The position numbers and the translations under genes were made by a program. From Chloroflexales bacterium (GTDB lineage: Bacteria; Chloroflexota; Chloroflexia; Chloroflexales; Chloroflexaceae): a stretch of DNA of 11,195 bases. The notes beneath the pieces were generated by a model. That model did not search any database. It was not told where the DNA came from and saw only the letters and a program-made list of their open reading frames with translations. Below are positions 1 through 8,026 of this stretch, piece by piece (position 1 is the first letter of the stretch; every line of letters starts with the position of its first letter). The stretch lies in the NCBI GenBank assembly GCA_013336035.1, contig JAAXUL010000175.1, positions 1 to 11,195 of the forward strand, written 5' to 3'.

Positions 1-3000
1 TATCTCTGCCGAGGGATCATGCCGTCTCGTCGCATGGATTTTGTCAGCTACCTGAGCCGCAGTGTCATCCTCTCGGCATTCTTGGTGACCGTGCTTGCGC
101 TCTTGGCCGCACCGTTTCTCGCTGTTTCCTGGAGCCATCAACCATACCCAGGCTTTCTTGTCGAGCATAACGTACGGGGTGACGGACAGCGCGCCGGGCC
201 TGTTGCGTCGCACTTTGAAGACCACATGCTCGGCGAGCAGCGGGTCAAGGCGCAGCCCCTCCTGCCGCAGCCTGGCGTGGATGTAGGCCCAGACTTGCGT
301 CCGTCGCGTGGCGCTCCAACTCGCGTACTGCTTCTGCTCCTCCTCGGACGGCAGGAAGAGCGGCGGCCAGTCTCGCAGCAGCGCATCGACAAACATCCCC
401 ACGTTGAGCGTATCCATCAGCGGCGCGAGGTGGCTGGCCTTGCTCTGGGACTCCTTGATCTTTCGCTCCCGGAGCTCCATCGCCTCGATCCAGTGCCGAT
501 CTGCGCGCAGAAGGGAGGGCAGATTCTGGGTCACCGCCTCGAATAGGCTAATATACTCCTGCTTGCCTGGATCGGGGGGGGTCTCCTCAGCCCGTAGATA
601 GTTGAGGCCGCCCAAGACCAAGATCGTCCTCTTCTGGATGGCCTGAAAGCCGGCCTGCACCGGTTCAGATAGCTCTACGACGCCTAGCTTTTGCTGGACG
701 AACAGCCCCAGGCGCTTCAGCTCGGCGTCATAGAAGAGTCTAAACTGTAGGAAATCCGGTAGCTCATCGAAGCGCTGGGCTATCTCCGCGCTGTCGGCCT
801 GCCCTTTGTCGCCGCGGTTGAAGTCGTTGTAGGCGGCGGCCTTGAGGGCCACAAAGGCCTGATCGTCAAGCAGCATCTCATCACGATAGGCCGCGGCGAG
901 CCTGGCCACCACGACCTTACTACCGACATTTAGCTTTGCGAACAGGTCTTCCATTAGCCTCTCGATGCTTGACAGGTGACTCTGCTGCCACCCCCGGTAG
1001 ACCTTGAGCCTCCGCGCGACATCGGATAGCATCTCCTGGTACATCCCCTCGCCGTGCCGGGTCAATAGCCGGTCGAAGGTGTCATCATCGGCAGGCCTGA
1101 GCAGCTCAAGGGGCAGCGTAAGTCCCCAGGGAGGCAGCCGCTCGGAGCCGAGTTGCATCAGCGGCATGAGCAGACCCCTGCTGGGCATCTCTGGCAGCCA
1201 GTCGCCCAGAACCTGGGCCGCGGGGTCGCGCAGGGCTGTCGTGAGGTGATCTCGCAGGCCGGCCAGTAGCTCGGCGTGGCTCTCCTCCGCCTTCATCGCT
1301 TGCACCAGCCCCATGCGCTCGCCAATCTCTTCGAATCCGCGATGGAGCTCCTGTCCCTCGCTCTCGGGGAGCTGGAGCTTGCCGCCTCCGGCCACCGACA
1401 GCCAGGTCTCCCCTGCCGCATCGCCGTGATCCAGGATCGCGTTGTTGAGCCGCGCCGAGACCTGCCGACAGATCGCTGCGTTGGCGTGGCCGGCGACGAC
1501 CACTGTGGCAAGCTGGCCCCGTGGGTAGAGCCAGAGTGTTACGTGGTAGCCGTCGACTTTAGTGTCCGGCTCCTGCGCGCACTCGGCCAGCTGTGGCAGC
1601 TCCTGCGTGCGCTTGATCGCGCTGCTGTCGAACGGGAACAGCTCGGCGGCCAGGTCGGGCGCGCCAAGCAGCTGGGCCTGCTCTCTCGGGCTGAGGCTAA
1701 GCCCCATCCCCAGCACAAAGACCTTGAGCGCGGGCTCGCGCAGGGTTGGGACAGCCGCCAGCGCCAGCAGGGCTGGGCAGAGCCCTTCGGCGCGGCGGGC
1801 GGCGAAGTGGCTCGGCACCTCGTCGGGGTTGGCACCTGCCATAATCAGCAGGGCGAAGGCTGTCTCGGATGTGACCTGCTGCCAACGCTCGCCGGCTATG
1901 GGGGCAGCCACGCTGCGTGCCGGCGCCTTGCTGGCTGTTTGAAGGGCCAGGATTACTGCATGTTGCTCTCTGACCCCAGGCGTAGCCGCTGCTGCGACCA
2001 GCCGATCATAGCAGGCCCGGCTAAAGGCTGGCTGGCTCTCTGCCTGGTCGACGGCAACCTCGATGACCTGTAGAACCCGATCCGGATCATTGGCGGCGAT
2101 CAGTACCTCGACACACTGCTCCGCCCGCCGGGGAGCTGTGCGGGCCAGGGCGCAGAGGCAGCCGCGCCGCACCTCGGCCCGGCTATAGCCTGTGCCGTCG
2201 GCCAGGGCATCAACCGCCTCTGGTAGCCCGCCCCGTGCTGCGGACTCCAGGGCCGTGAGCGTGGGCCCGAGCCTCGCCGCCGTCAGCCCACTCCACGCCT
2301 CGTCGGGCGCCAGGGCGACGAGCCCAGCGGTCGCCAGCGCCGCCTGATCGCCTGAGCGCGCGGCTATCTCGCCGCGCAAGAGGTCGCACCTCACCCTGCG
2401 CGAGCCCTGGCCGGCGATGGTGTTGTTGGCCAGAGTGCGCATACGCTCCCGATAGGCATCAGCCGGGAGCAGCGCAAGCAGATCGGCCAGGGGCCCGGCG
2501 TTATCGTTCGCCAGCTGAGCCTGAGCCGCCTCCAGCGCTGGGCCGAGATCCAGATTGTGCAGGCAGGGTTGCCAGATTGGCCGCTCGGGCCGGCGCGCGC
2601 CGGCCATCAGCACGCGCCCCGCAGCCTCCTGCAGCCTGCGGGAATGACCGTGGCGTGCTACCTTAGAAAGTGCCTCGGCCACATCTGCGCCGCCCGGCGC
2701 GGCCAGATACGCCCAAAAGGTCGCAGGATCGAGCCTGAAGAGCGCCACGGCCGCGATCCCGCGAGTCGGGCCAGGGCCCGTAACATGGCCGATCAGCAGG
2801 TCTTTTGCGGGGGCGCGTAGGTCGGGGTTGGCTTGCGCTGCCCGTAGCAGGCTGCCGATCTTGTCGCTATAGGCCTCAAGGGAGAGCCGCCGCAGGCAGC
2901 TATCGAGGGGGGCCGGGTAGAGATCGCCCAGGTGCTCATAGGCAACCGCAAAGGCCGCGGGCTGGTCGAGATCCTGGAGCACGGCCAGGCAGGGCAGGCA

Positions 3001-3381
3001 GATCTCTGGTGCTTGCTGGCGTGCGCCTTGTTGTAGCGCTGCGACCGTCTCGTCTCGCCTGTCGGCAGGAACCTGGGCCAGGTGCTGGATATGCTCCAGG
3101 GCATCGTGGTGCAGCTGTGAGGCCGCGGGGGCAGCCAGCAGCGGCCAGGGCAGGCCGGCGACGGATGCAGAGACTCGGCGCAGCTGCTCCAGCCGCCACT
3201 CTGGCTCGGCCTGATCGTAGATCGCCGCCAGATCGGGCAGCACCTGGCCCGTGGGATCAGCCACAGCCTCACGCAGCAGCGAGACCGTGCGGCGGCGGAT
3301 CTGCATGGCAGACAGGTCCGTGCGCAGGGCATCCACGATCGCCGACAGACCATAGGTGCTATATCTATAGCGGCGAGGCAT
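1..3381 (-). CDS. Very large helical protein of unknown function, C-terminus beyond window
   Basis: The frame read from the ATG at 3381 stays open for 1127 codons to the window edge, so the protein is at least 1127 residues. A GGAGG site lies 6 nt before the ATG, inside the last codons of the upstream gene, whose stop is 3 nt away; translation is probably coupled. Codons end mostly in G or C, as in real genes here. The first ~560 residues are Leu/Ala-rich short helices, like HEAT/ARM-type repeats. From about residue 605 a more mixed region begins with a beta-strand-like stretch (near K608), then charged helices to ~1080. I see no signal peptide, membrane segment or catalytic motif, and I do not recognise the family. 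The last ~45 codons are unusually hydrophilic, so a frameshift or nearby natural end is possible. Its operon position suggests it works with the CHAT protease as partner, scaffold or target; that is inference. Confidence 0.85.
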   Translation of the reverse strand, partial: MPRRYRYSTYGLSAIVDALRTDLSAMQIRRRTVSLLREAVADPTGQVLPDLAAIYDQAEPEWRLEQLRRVSASVAGLPWPLLAAPAASQLHHDALEHIQHLAQVPADRRDETVAALQQGARQQAPEICLPCLAVLQDLDQPAAFAVAYEHLGDLYPAPLDSCLRRLSLEAYSDKIGSLLRAAQANPDLRAPAKDLLIGHVTGPGPTRGIAAVALFRLDPATFWAYLAAPGGADVAEALSKVARHGHSRRLQEAAGRVLMAGARRPERPIWQPCLHNLDLGPALEAAQAQLANDNAGPLADLLALLPADAYRERMRTLANNTIAGQGSRRVRCDLLRGEIAARSGDQAALATAGLVALAPDEAWSGLTAARLGPTLTALESAARGGLPEAVDALADGTGYSRAEVRRGCLCALARTAPRRAEQCVEVLIAANDPDRVLQVIEVAVDQAESQPAFSRACYDRLVAAAATPGVREQHAVILALQTASKAPARSVAAPIAGERWQQVTSETAFALLIMAGANPDEVPSHFAARRAEGLCPALLALAAVPTLREPALKVFVLGMGLSLSPREQAQLLGAPDLAAELFPFDSSAIKRTQELPQLAECAQEPDTKVDGYHVTLWLYPRGQLATVVVAGHANAAICRQVSARLNNAILDHGDAAGETWLSVAGGGKLQLPESEGQELHRGFEEIGERMGLVQAMKAEESHAELLAGLRDHLTTALRDPAAQVLGDWLPEMPSRGLLMPLMQLGSERLPPWGLTLPLELLRPADDDTFDRLLTRHGEGMYQEMLSDVARRLKVYRGWQQSHLSSIERLMEDLFAKLNVGSKVVVARLAAAYRDEMLLDDQAFVALKAAAYNDFNRGDKGQADSAEIAQRFDELPDFLQFRLFYDAELKRLGLFVQQKLGVVELSEPVQAGFQAIQKRTILVLGGLNYLRAEETPPDPGKQEYISLFEAVTQNLPSLLRADRHWIEAMELRERKIKESQSKASHLAPLMDTLNVGMFVDALLRDWPPLFLPSEEEQKQYASWSATRRTQVWAYIHARLRQEGLRLDPLLAEHVVFKVRRNRPGALSVTPYVMLDKKAWVWLMAPGNSEKRCGQERKHGHQECREDDTAAQVADKIHATRRHDPSAEI

Positions 3382-3384
3382 AGT

Positions 3385-4269
3385 CTACCTCCGCGGGGTA
3401 AGCTGTCCTACAATCAGGCCCAGGATGCGCCCCTGGAGCCGCACATAGCCACCGGCACTATTGGCCAGCGAACCGAAGGCCGTATCGGGCGCCAGGAGCA
3501 TGCCTGCCAGGGTGACCGGGCTCAGCTGGCTGATTTCCACTCCGTACTCCGGCTGCCGCCTTTGCTCGGGGCCATTGATTGACCCTCTTTGCGCTCGGGG
3601 ACTGTACACCTCAGCGAAAAAGTCTTTTGCCTGGGGGGCGGCGTTCCGCCCGAGGGCCTGTAGCCCTATAGCTAATTTGTCCCGGCTGCCAGCCACAGTC
3701 CGCGCCAGGGCCACGCGCTCCTCGGGGTTGGCGGGCAGCAGGGCGATCACCTCAGAGATGTTGCTCGCTTCGAGGGCCTGGATCACGGCCGCGCCCCTGG
3801 CGTCGTTCGGGCCGGGGGGGGGCTCAAGCGCCCCCTGGTCGACGCCGAGCCACAGCAGCGCCCGCAGGCGCGCCGTCTCACTGGGCAGGCTGGCGATCTG
3901 CTGGAGCCGCGCCACCACCTCCGGGCCGATGCGGCTGGCCAGGTTGTCCCCGCCAGCCTCGCTAAGCAGGGGCGATATGGCTCGCCCGGCCTCGGGCGTA
4001 AGGAGTGGACCGATCAGCTCGCCCTGTAGCGCCGGGTCGGCGAGGGACTGGTACAGCCCACTCAGGCTGCCCAGCGCCTGGCCGCGGGTCTGCTCCGGGC
4101 CGATGCCCTGAGCCAGCTGCTCTGCCACAGATCCCAGGCTGTCGAGGCCGACAGCCTGGCCGCTGGCTAGCTGCGCTACCATCGTGCCCGCCTGGGCTTG
4201 CGCGTGATCGAACTGGCTCTGCTGCGGCGAAATGGGATGTGGGCTTTGACCTATACTCTGGTTGCCCAT
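3385..4269 (-). CDS. Cysteine-free, helical hypothetical protein between CHAT protease and large protein
   Basis: I chose the ATG at 4269 because GGAGG (4280-4284) lies 10 nt upstream; an in-frame start at 4329 has no such support. The product is 294 residues, rich in Ala, Gly, Leu and Gln, with no cysteine and no transmembrane segment. The N-terminal ~45 residues are Gln/Ser/Pro-rich and look disordered. Residues ~45-215 are predicted-looking short amphipathic helices joined by Gly/Pro turns. A basic, Pro/Gly-rich loop with RAQR and EQRRQ (about residues 222-242) precedes a C-terminal hydrophobic part. No family is recognised. It lies 161 nt after the CHAT-TPR gene and 3 nt before the large gene, and the large gene's ribosome site is inside its end. 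It may be a regulator, adaptor or cleavage target of the protease; this is inference only. Confidence 0.8.
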   Translation of the reverse strand: MGNQSIGQSPHPISPQQSQFDHAQAQAGTMVAQLASGQAVGLDSLGSVAEQLAQGIGPEQTRGQALGSLSGLYQSLADPALQGELIGPLLTPEAGRAISPLLSEAGGDNLASRIGPEVVARLQQIASLPSETARLRALLWLGVDQGALEPPPGPNDARGAAVIQALEASNISEVIALLPANPEERVALARTVAGSRDKLAIGLQALGRNAAPQAKDFFAEVYSPRAQRGSINGPEQRRQPEYGVEISQLSPVTLAGMLLAPDTAFGSLANSAGGYVRLQGRILGLIVGQLTPRR

Positions 4270-4430
4270 CGTAATCAATCCTCCATTTCTATACGGTAGA
4301 GCGCTGCGCAGAATCGTTGAGTCACCCATTGCCTATCTGGATAACGGAGGTAAAGGGGGATTTTTTAGGAAGGGCTGGCCCTCCTGACTCTCCCGCCGGG
4401 GCTATCCTGATAGGCGCAAAAGAGACGGCA

Positions 4431-6641
4431 CTACCCGAGGGTGCGCAGCTGCTCGCGCACCGCCGCAACCTCAGCTCGCGCGCCGAGCCGCTCGAGGATC
4501 ACCATGGCCTCCTCATAGCCCGTCCGTGCCGCTACGACCTGGCCCTCCTGCGCGAGGGTCTGGGCTTTGCCGGCGAGGGCGAGGGCCAGGCCCCGCTCGG
4601 CGCCGATGCTCTGGAACAGCTGGGCCGCCCGCTCGAACAGCTGTAGCGCCTGGGGAGCACGCCTGGCCCGCTCGATCTCGCCGATGCGCAGCAGCTGGCG
4701 GGCCTGCCCGCCGAGCGTTCCACTTGCCTCCTCGATGGCCAGCGCCTCGTGGAGGGCGCTCAGGGCCGCCTCGGGCTGGCCCTGGGCGAGGCGTGCTAAG
4801 CCCAGATTGCCGAGCAGTGCGGCCCGCGCCTGTTGCTCGCCCGGGCCTAGCTCGGCGATAGCAGCCGCGAAGGCTTCCTGGGCTGCGTCGGCCCCCCCGA
4901 GCCTGAGCAGCACAACCCCGCGCTGAGCTTCGGCGCAAGGCCAACTGGGCCGTAGCTCGAGGGCGCGATCAAAATCGGCCAGGGCTCCTGCCACTTCGCC
5001 GGTCACCCAGCCCACCATACCGCGCCAGTAGTGAACCGTCGCGGCCGCCGAATTGCCCCAGGGGCTGGCCAGGGCTGTGGCAAGAGCCAGGTCGAGCAGC
5101 TTGCGCGCCTGGGTCAGCTGTCCCTGCTGGATCAGCAGCAGCCCCAGCACGAGTGTGGCTAGATAGGCTGCGGCGGAGGTCAAGTTGCCCGCCGCAGCCG
5201 CCAATGGTAGCCGACCTGTCGCGGGCCCGAGTACGGGCCAGCCTTCGCCCGGCCACAGCTCTCCTGCGCCAGCTCCTACCATCTCTACTGCCAGGGCCAC
5301 GCCGGTGTCGTCGCGCAAACCCCAGACGACGAGGGCGGCGCTGTGGCGCAGGCCGACTTTTCGCACTTCCTCCACTGTTGCGGCGCGATCCGGCACCCGT
5401 ACCAGCTTGGGGCAGCGCGGCGGCCAGCTGACACGTAGCGCCTCGCAGCGCATCTCAAGCTGGCTGTACAGCTCCTGGTCGAATCTCCCGCCCGCCGAAT
5501 CCCCGCAGCCTGCCAGGGGCAGCAAGAGCACCCGAGTCTGCCCTGGCTCAAGCGCCGCCGGCTTAACAAAGATCTGACCATCGCTGCTCCGTAGGAAGAG
5601 GGCCGGCTGCCACCAGTCGGGGCGCTCAAGGATGGCCGATCGCGCCACCGCCATCGCGCGATCTACCACGCCGTCGCGCAGCAGCTCGCGGAGCAGAGTT
5701 GTCGTAAACAGAGCCGCGGTCTCGGACGAGATAGGGCCCTGCATACCTATGACAGCTGCGATACCGGACCGGGCGAGCTGTGGTGCGAGAACCATCGGCG
5801 CAGCTACATCGGGCATGCCAGCGCTGAAGCAGGTAGACAGAATAACCAGCGCTGGCCGACGGGCAAGGTCCGTGACTGCCTGGATTATTTGGTGATCCGC
5901 GACCCAGGTAGACTGTCCATCAGCTCGTTCCAGGCATACATAAGCCTTCTTCCCGATGATTCTGCCATGGGCAACGAGATAGAGCAGATCATAGCCCTCA
6001 TGGAGGGCCAGCATCATCGCAGCCAGACTGACTGCGGGGGTATTCGAGCTCCGCGAGAGCACATATAAGGAGGCTCCCTGTAGCGCACCACGAGCCTGAG
6101 CTGCCACTGCAGCGCTGTCGATCGGGATAAGGTTGTAGCGGGCGAGGTCGTCAGGTGCGGCTATGACCAGGAGAGCACTGAGTGTCCCTACAGCCTGCAG
6201 ATCTAGAGGCGCAGGGATAGGACTTTCGACATAACGCGAGAGGATGATCCGCTCGCTTGTAAAGAGGCGCCCGCCATAGCGCGGGTCACGCAGGGTTTCC
6301 CATCGCAGGCTAGCCAACGCCTGCGCCTCTGGGTCGAAGCGTAGGCAGACGCGTAGACCCCGCCCAGCTCCTTCGGCTATGTCACATGCTCTGAGAAAGG
6401 CCTGGCGCACACGCTGATCGGCGAAGAGGGAGGCGCTGAGCATCTCGCCATAGGTGTCTGGGTTGAGGGAGGCAGCGCGGAGATTGGTCTCGTTAAAGCG
6501 AACGATCGGGGCAGGACCATCAATCAGTTGAATGTCAACCCCAGTTTCAGGCCGACGCATGCTTATCTCAACCGCATACCCGTCGGTGTTGCGGAGAATA
6601 AGGCGTAGCTCTAGTCTCTCATATGATGCAGCTGAATGCAT
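4431..6641 (-). CDS. CHAT-domain caspase-like protease with C-terminal TPR repeats
   Basis: Read from the ATG at 6641 the product is 736 residues. Residues ~1-90 are a beta-rich lead-in. Residues ~95-358 are a CHAT domain: the SLRWETLRDP box and LSRY strand come first, then YLVAHG with H225 and VILSTCFSAG with C271, the expected His-Cys dyad of clan CD (caspase/separase-like) peptidases. Residues ~359-480 form an alpha/beta segment I cannot place. Residues ~499-735 hold about six TPR-like helix pairs, usually a protein-binding scaffold that controls the protease. No signal peptide is seen, so it is probably cytosolic. An upstream in-frame start at 6863 would add 74 residues, but those lie in a broken flavodoxin gene and I reject it. 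CHAT-TPR proteins occur in Craspase-type and gasdermin-linked systems; neither a gRAMP nor a recognisable gasdermin is in this window. Confidence 0.93.
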   Translation of the reverse strand: MHSAASYERLELRLILRNTDGYAVEISMRRPETGVDIQLIDGPAPIVRFNETNLRAASLNPDTYGEMLSASLFADQRVRQAFLRACDIAEGAGRGLRVCLRFDPEAQALASLRWETLRDPRYGGRLFTSERIILSRYVESPIPAPLDLQAVGTLSALLVIAAPDDLARYNLIPIDSAAVAAQARGALQGASLYVLSRSSNTPAVSLAAMMLALHEGYDLLYLVAHGRIIGKKAYVCLERADGQSTWVADHQIIQAVTDLARRPALVILSTCFSAGMPDVAAPMVLAPQLARSGIAAVIGMQGPISSETAALFTTTLLRELLRDGVVDRAMAVARSAILERPDWWQPALFLRSSDGQIFVKPAALEPGQTRVLLLPLAGCGDSAGGRFDQELYSQLEMRCEALRVSWPPRCPKLVRVPDRAATVEEVRKVGLRHSAALVVWGLRDDTGVALAVEMVGAGAGELWPGEGWPVLGPATGRLPLAAAAGNLTSAAAYLATLVLGLLLIQQGQLTQARKLLDLALATALASPWGNSAAATVHYWRGMVGWVTGEVAGALADFDRALELRPSWPCAEAQRGVVLLRLGGADAAQEAFAAAIAELGPGEQQARAALLGNLGLARLAQGQPEAALSALHEALAIEEASGTLGGQARQLLRIGEIERARRAPQALQLFERAAQLFQSIGAERGLALALAGKAQTLAQEGQVVAARTGYEEAMVILERLGARAEVAAVREQLRTLG

Positions 6642-6647
6642 AGCTGA

Positions 6648-6653
6648 ATTATA
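6648..6653 (-). promoter_or_regulatory. Perfect TATAAT -10 box giving a probably leaderless CHAT mRNA
   Basis: TATAAT is followed by six bases (TCAGCT) and then the CHAT start codon, so a transcript starting 7 nt after the box would begin at the A of the ATG. No Shine-Dalgarno sequence sits in front of this ATG, which fits leaderless initiation. A -35 match is poor at 17-18 nt spacing. The box lies just past the end of the broken flavodoxin gene. Confidence 0.5.
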
Positions 6654-6661
6654 AGTGCAGG

Positions 6662-7133
6662 ATGCTCTCCCGCCTAATTCGAGCAGGCGGGTGAGAGGCG
6701 GGTAGCGGGTGTAGGGGATGGCGCCGGTGATGATGACGCTGCGCGTCGGCGCGAAGCGCCATCGCCACCTGCGGCGGATACCAGCCGGTCGCCAGGCAGA
6801 AGCGGGCGAGCACCTTGCGGGCGACCGCGTGGTCCTCGGGCCGGGTACTCGCGGCGACCCCACTCACCGAGAAGAAGGCGCTGGGCGTACAGTTCAGCAG
6901 CTTCCGATGGCGGCGGGCGATGGCGTGGATCGCGGGCAGGTGCCGGTTCCGGTACACCGGCGAGCCGAGGATGATCGCGTCAGCGGCGGCCAGCTCCGCC
7001 GGCGGTAGATTTGTTGTCACGTCACGCACGGTGAGGTGATGGCCATGCGCCGCAAGCGTCTGCGCGAGGTGCTGGGCGACCTTCGCCGTATGCCCATAGG
7101 TCGTGGCGTATCAAGGATGAGGACTCTTGCCAT
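6662..7133 (-). pseudogene. Broken flavodoxin-family gene (HemG-like protoporphyrinogen oxidase type)
   Basis: The ATG at 7133 follows a GAGGGGAG ribosome site and encodes MARVLIL, the first flavodoxin strand. The frame then breaks: a TGA and a 2-nt excess (or 1-nt loss) at about 7111-7113 precede the phosphate-loop-like YATTYGHTAKV in another frame. That frame continues through DAIILGSPVYRNRHL and PSAFFSV to WYPPQVAMA. At about 6740-6775 an apparent ~25-nt insertion shifts the frame again, after which GAIPYTRYPPLTRL, the HemG-like tail motif, is readable. Homology stops near 6665, about 45 residues short of a normal HemG-like protein. The intact family are FMN proteins that accept electrons from or oxidise protoporphyrinogen, or act as general flavodoxins. 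With two disruptions and a lost 3' end, it is almost certainly dead unless these are sequencing errors. Confidence 0.85.
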
Positions 7134-7319
7134 CGCATGCTCCCCTCGCGGTCGTCGGAGCCACGGAAGCGCAGCGCGCACGAGCTATAGTAGCACCATC
7201 CGCACATGACCGGCGGGGAGGGCTGGCGGTACAGCGCAGCGCTTGCGTGGCCCCCTGCGGGATCACGGCGGCCTGCCCGGCGCGCAGGGCTCAGCCTGGC
7301 CATGCCGGGGCGCGGATCA

Positions 7320-7822
7320 GGTCCGCGGCGTCAAGAGGGAGGGCACACCAGCGCCAACACCGCGACAATTCGCCTCTACGCCGTCCGAACCATGCTCGCG
7401 ATCGCGATGCGCGACGGGCTGCTGACCGGCGAGTAGGCTCAGAGCCTGGGGCTGCGGGTCTACCGTCAGCGCCAGCGGCAGGACCGGGCGCCGGTCGGCC
7501 GAAGGCTCAGCCCTGGGGAAGCAAGGTGCGCGCGACCTCGCGATCCTCGCTCCACTTGCACCACTTCCGCCAGGACGGCGGGCGCTGGTGGATCGTGTTC
7601 GGAGGCAAGGGCAAGAAGGGTCGCCGGCTCAAGGTGCACGACACCCTGTTTCAGAGCCTGGGCGCCTGGCTGCTTGCCGCCAGGATCAGCTGGGAGGGCG
7701 ACGGCCCGCTGTTCCGCAGCTTTGACCGGGGAGATCATCTCACCAGTCGTGCGATCGACCCGAGCGCGGTGGGACGCCTTGTGACCCATTGCGGCCACGT
7801 TGCGGGGCTTGCCCCGGCGACC
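7320..7822 (+). pseudogene. Tyrosine recombinase (phage-type integrase) remnant
   Basis: Readable fragments of a tyrosine recombinase lie in two frames. The first gives TATIRLYAVRTMLAIA and GLLTGE, is cut by TAG at 7434-7436 (a likely CAG-to-TAG change, since AQSLGLRVYRQRQRQ and GRRLSPGEAR follow in frame), and ends near 7525. From about 7550 the homology continues in another frame as HHFRQDGGRWWIVFGGKGKKGRRLKV, the beta-hairpin carrying the family's catalytic lysine, and then the helix up to AGLAPAT near 7820. About 60 residues holding the first catalytic arginine seem to be missing between them. The H-x-x-R box, final His/Trp and tyrosine are absent. These enzymes cut and rejoin DNA at attachment sites during integration or excision; this copy cannot. 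No attachment repeats were found. Confidence 0.85.
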
Positions 7823-7917
7823 GGCAAGAACCAGCTCAGCATGAACTCTTCCCGCCCATCAGGGAGCGAGATCCAGGATCCGTGTCTGGCGAGATAGGCC
7901 TCGAGCTTCGGGTTCAC
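7735..7917 (-). pseudogene. 5' fragment of an unknown gene behind an intact promoter
   Basis: A GTG at 7917 is preceded by AAGGAG with a 6-nt spacer. The frame encodes 60 residues, beginning VNPKLEAYLARHGSWISLPD and continuing to about residue 32 in ordinary codon style. After roughly 7825 the frame is antisense to the recombinase remnant, so the natural gene was probably cut there and the tail is foreign. I do not recognise the N-terminus. The intact upstream promoter and ribosome site suggest the stub could still be expressed. It could instead be a genuine small protein; the overlap with the recombinase makes that less likely. Confidence 0.45.
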
Positions 7918-7942
7918 TGCCGGCTCCTTCACACAAGCACAG

Positions 7943-7964
7943 GTCGCAGGCTTCACGCTGCGAC
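7943..7964 (-). promoter_or_regulatory. Stem-loop in the leader of the 7917 gene stub
   Basis: GTCGCAG and CTGCGAC form a perfect 7-bp stem around an 8-nt loop, about 13 nt upstream of the AAGGAG ribosome site. It falls inside the ~100-nt leader predicted from the promoter at 8027-8055. It has no U-run, so it is not a terminator. A role in mRNA stability or translation is possible but untested. Confidence 0.3.
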
Positions 7965-8026
7965 GGCCGCGCCTCGGAAAGAGGCTACTCTCCCCTGAAG
8001 GAGGTCTCCGCGCAAGGGATAGTGCC

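Noticed and set aside
19..546. Plus-strand ORF whose first ~40 residues look like a signal anchor or membrane helix.
   Set aside because: It is antisense to the long minus-strand frame, has no ribosome site, and loses hydrophobicity and coding character after residue 45. It would matter only if the large protein ends or shifts frame near here.
1276..2073. Plus-strand ORF of 265 codons.
   Set aside because: It lies wholly antisense to the large minus-strand gene; its openness follows from that gene's codon bias, and no family is recognisable.
4367..4385. Hairpin AGGAAGGGC/GCCCTCCT next to a run of six T, considered as a terminator after the CHAT gene.
   Set aside because: In the CHAT transcript the hairpin is followed by A, not U; on the plus strand the T-run precedes the hairpin. 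It fits no intrinsic terminator on either strand.
6642..6863. N-terminal 74-codon extension of the CHAT protein.
   Set aside because: The extension reads the tail of the broken flavodoxin (GAIPYTRY box) and has no ribosome site; the ATG at 6641 has a well-placed TATAAT.
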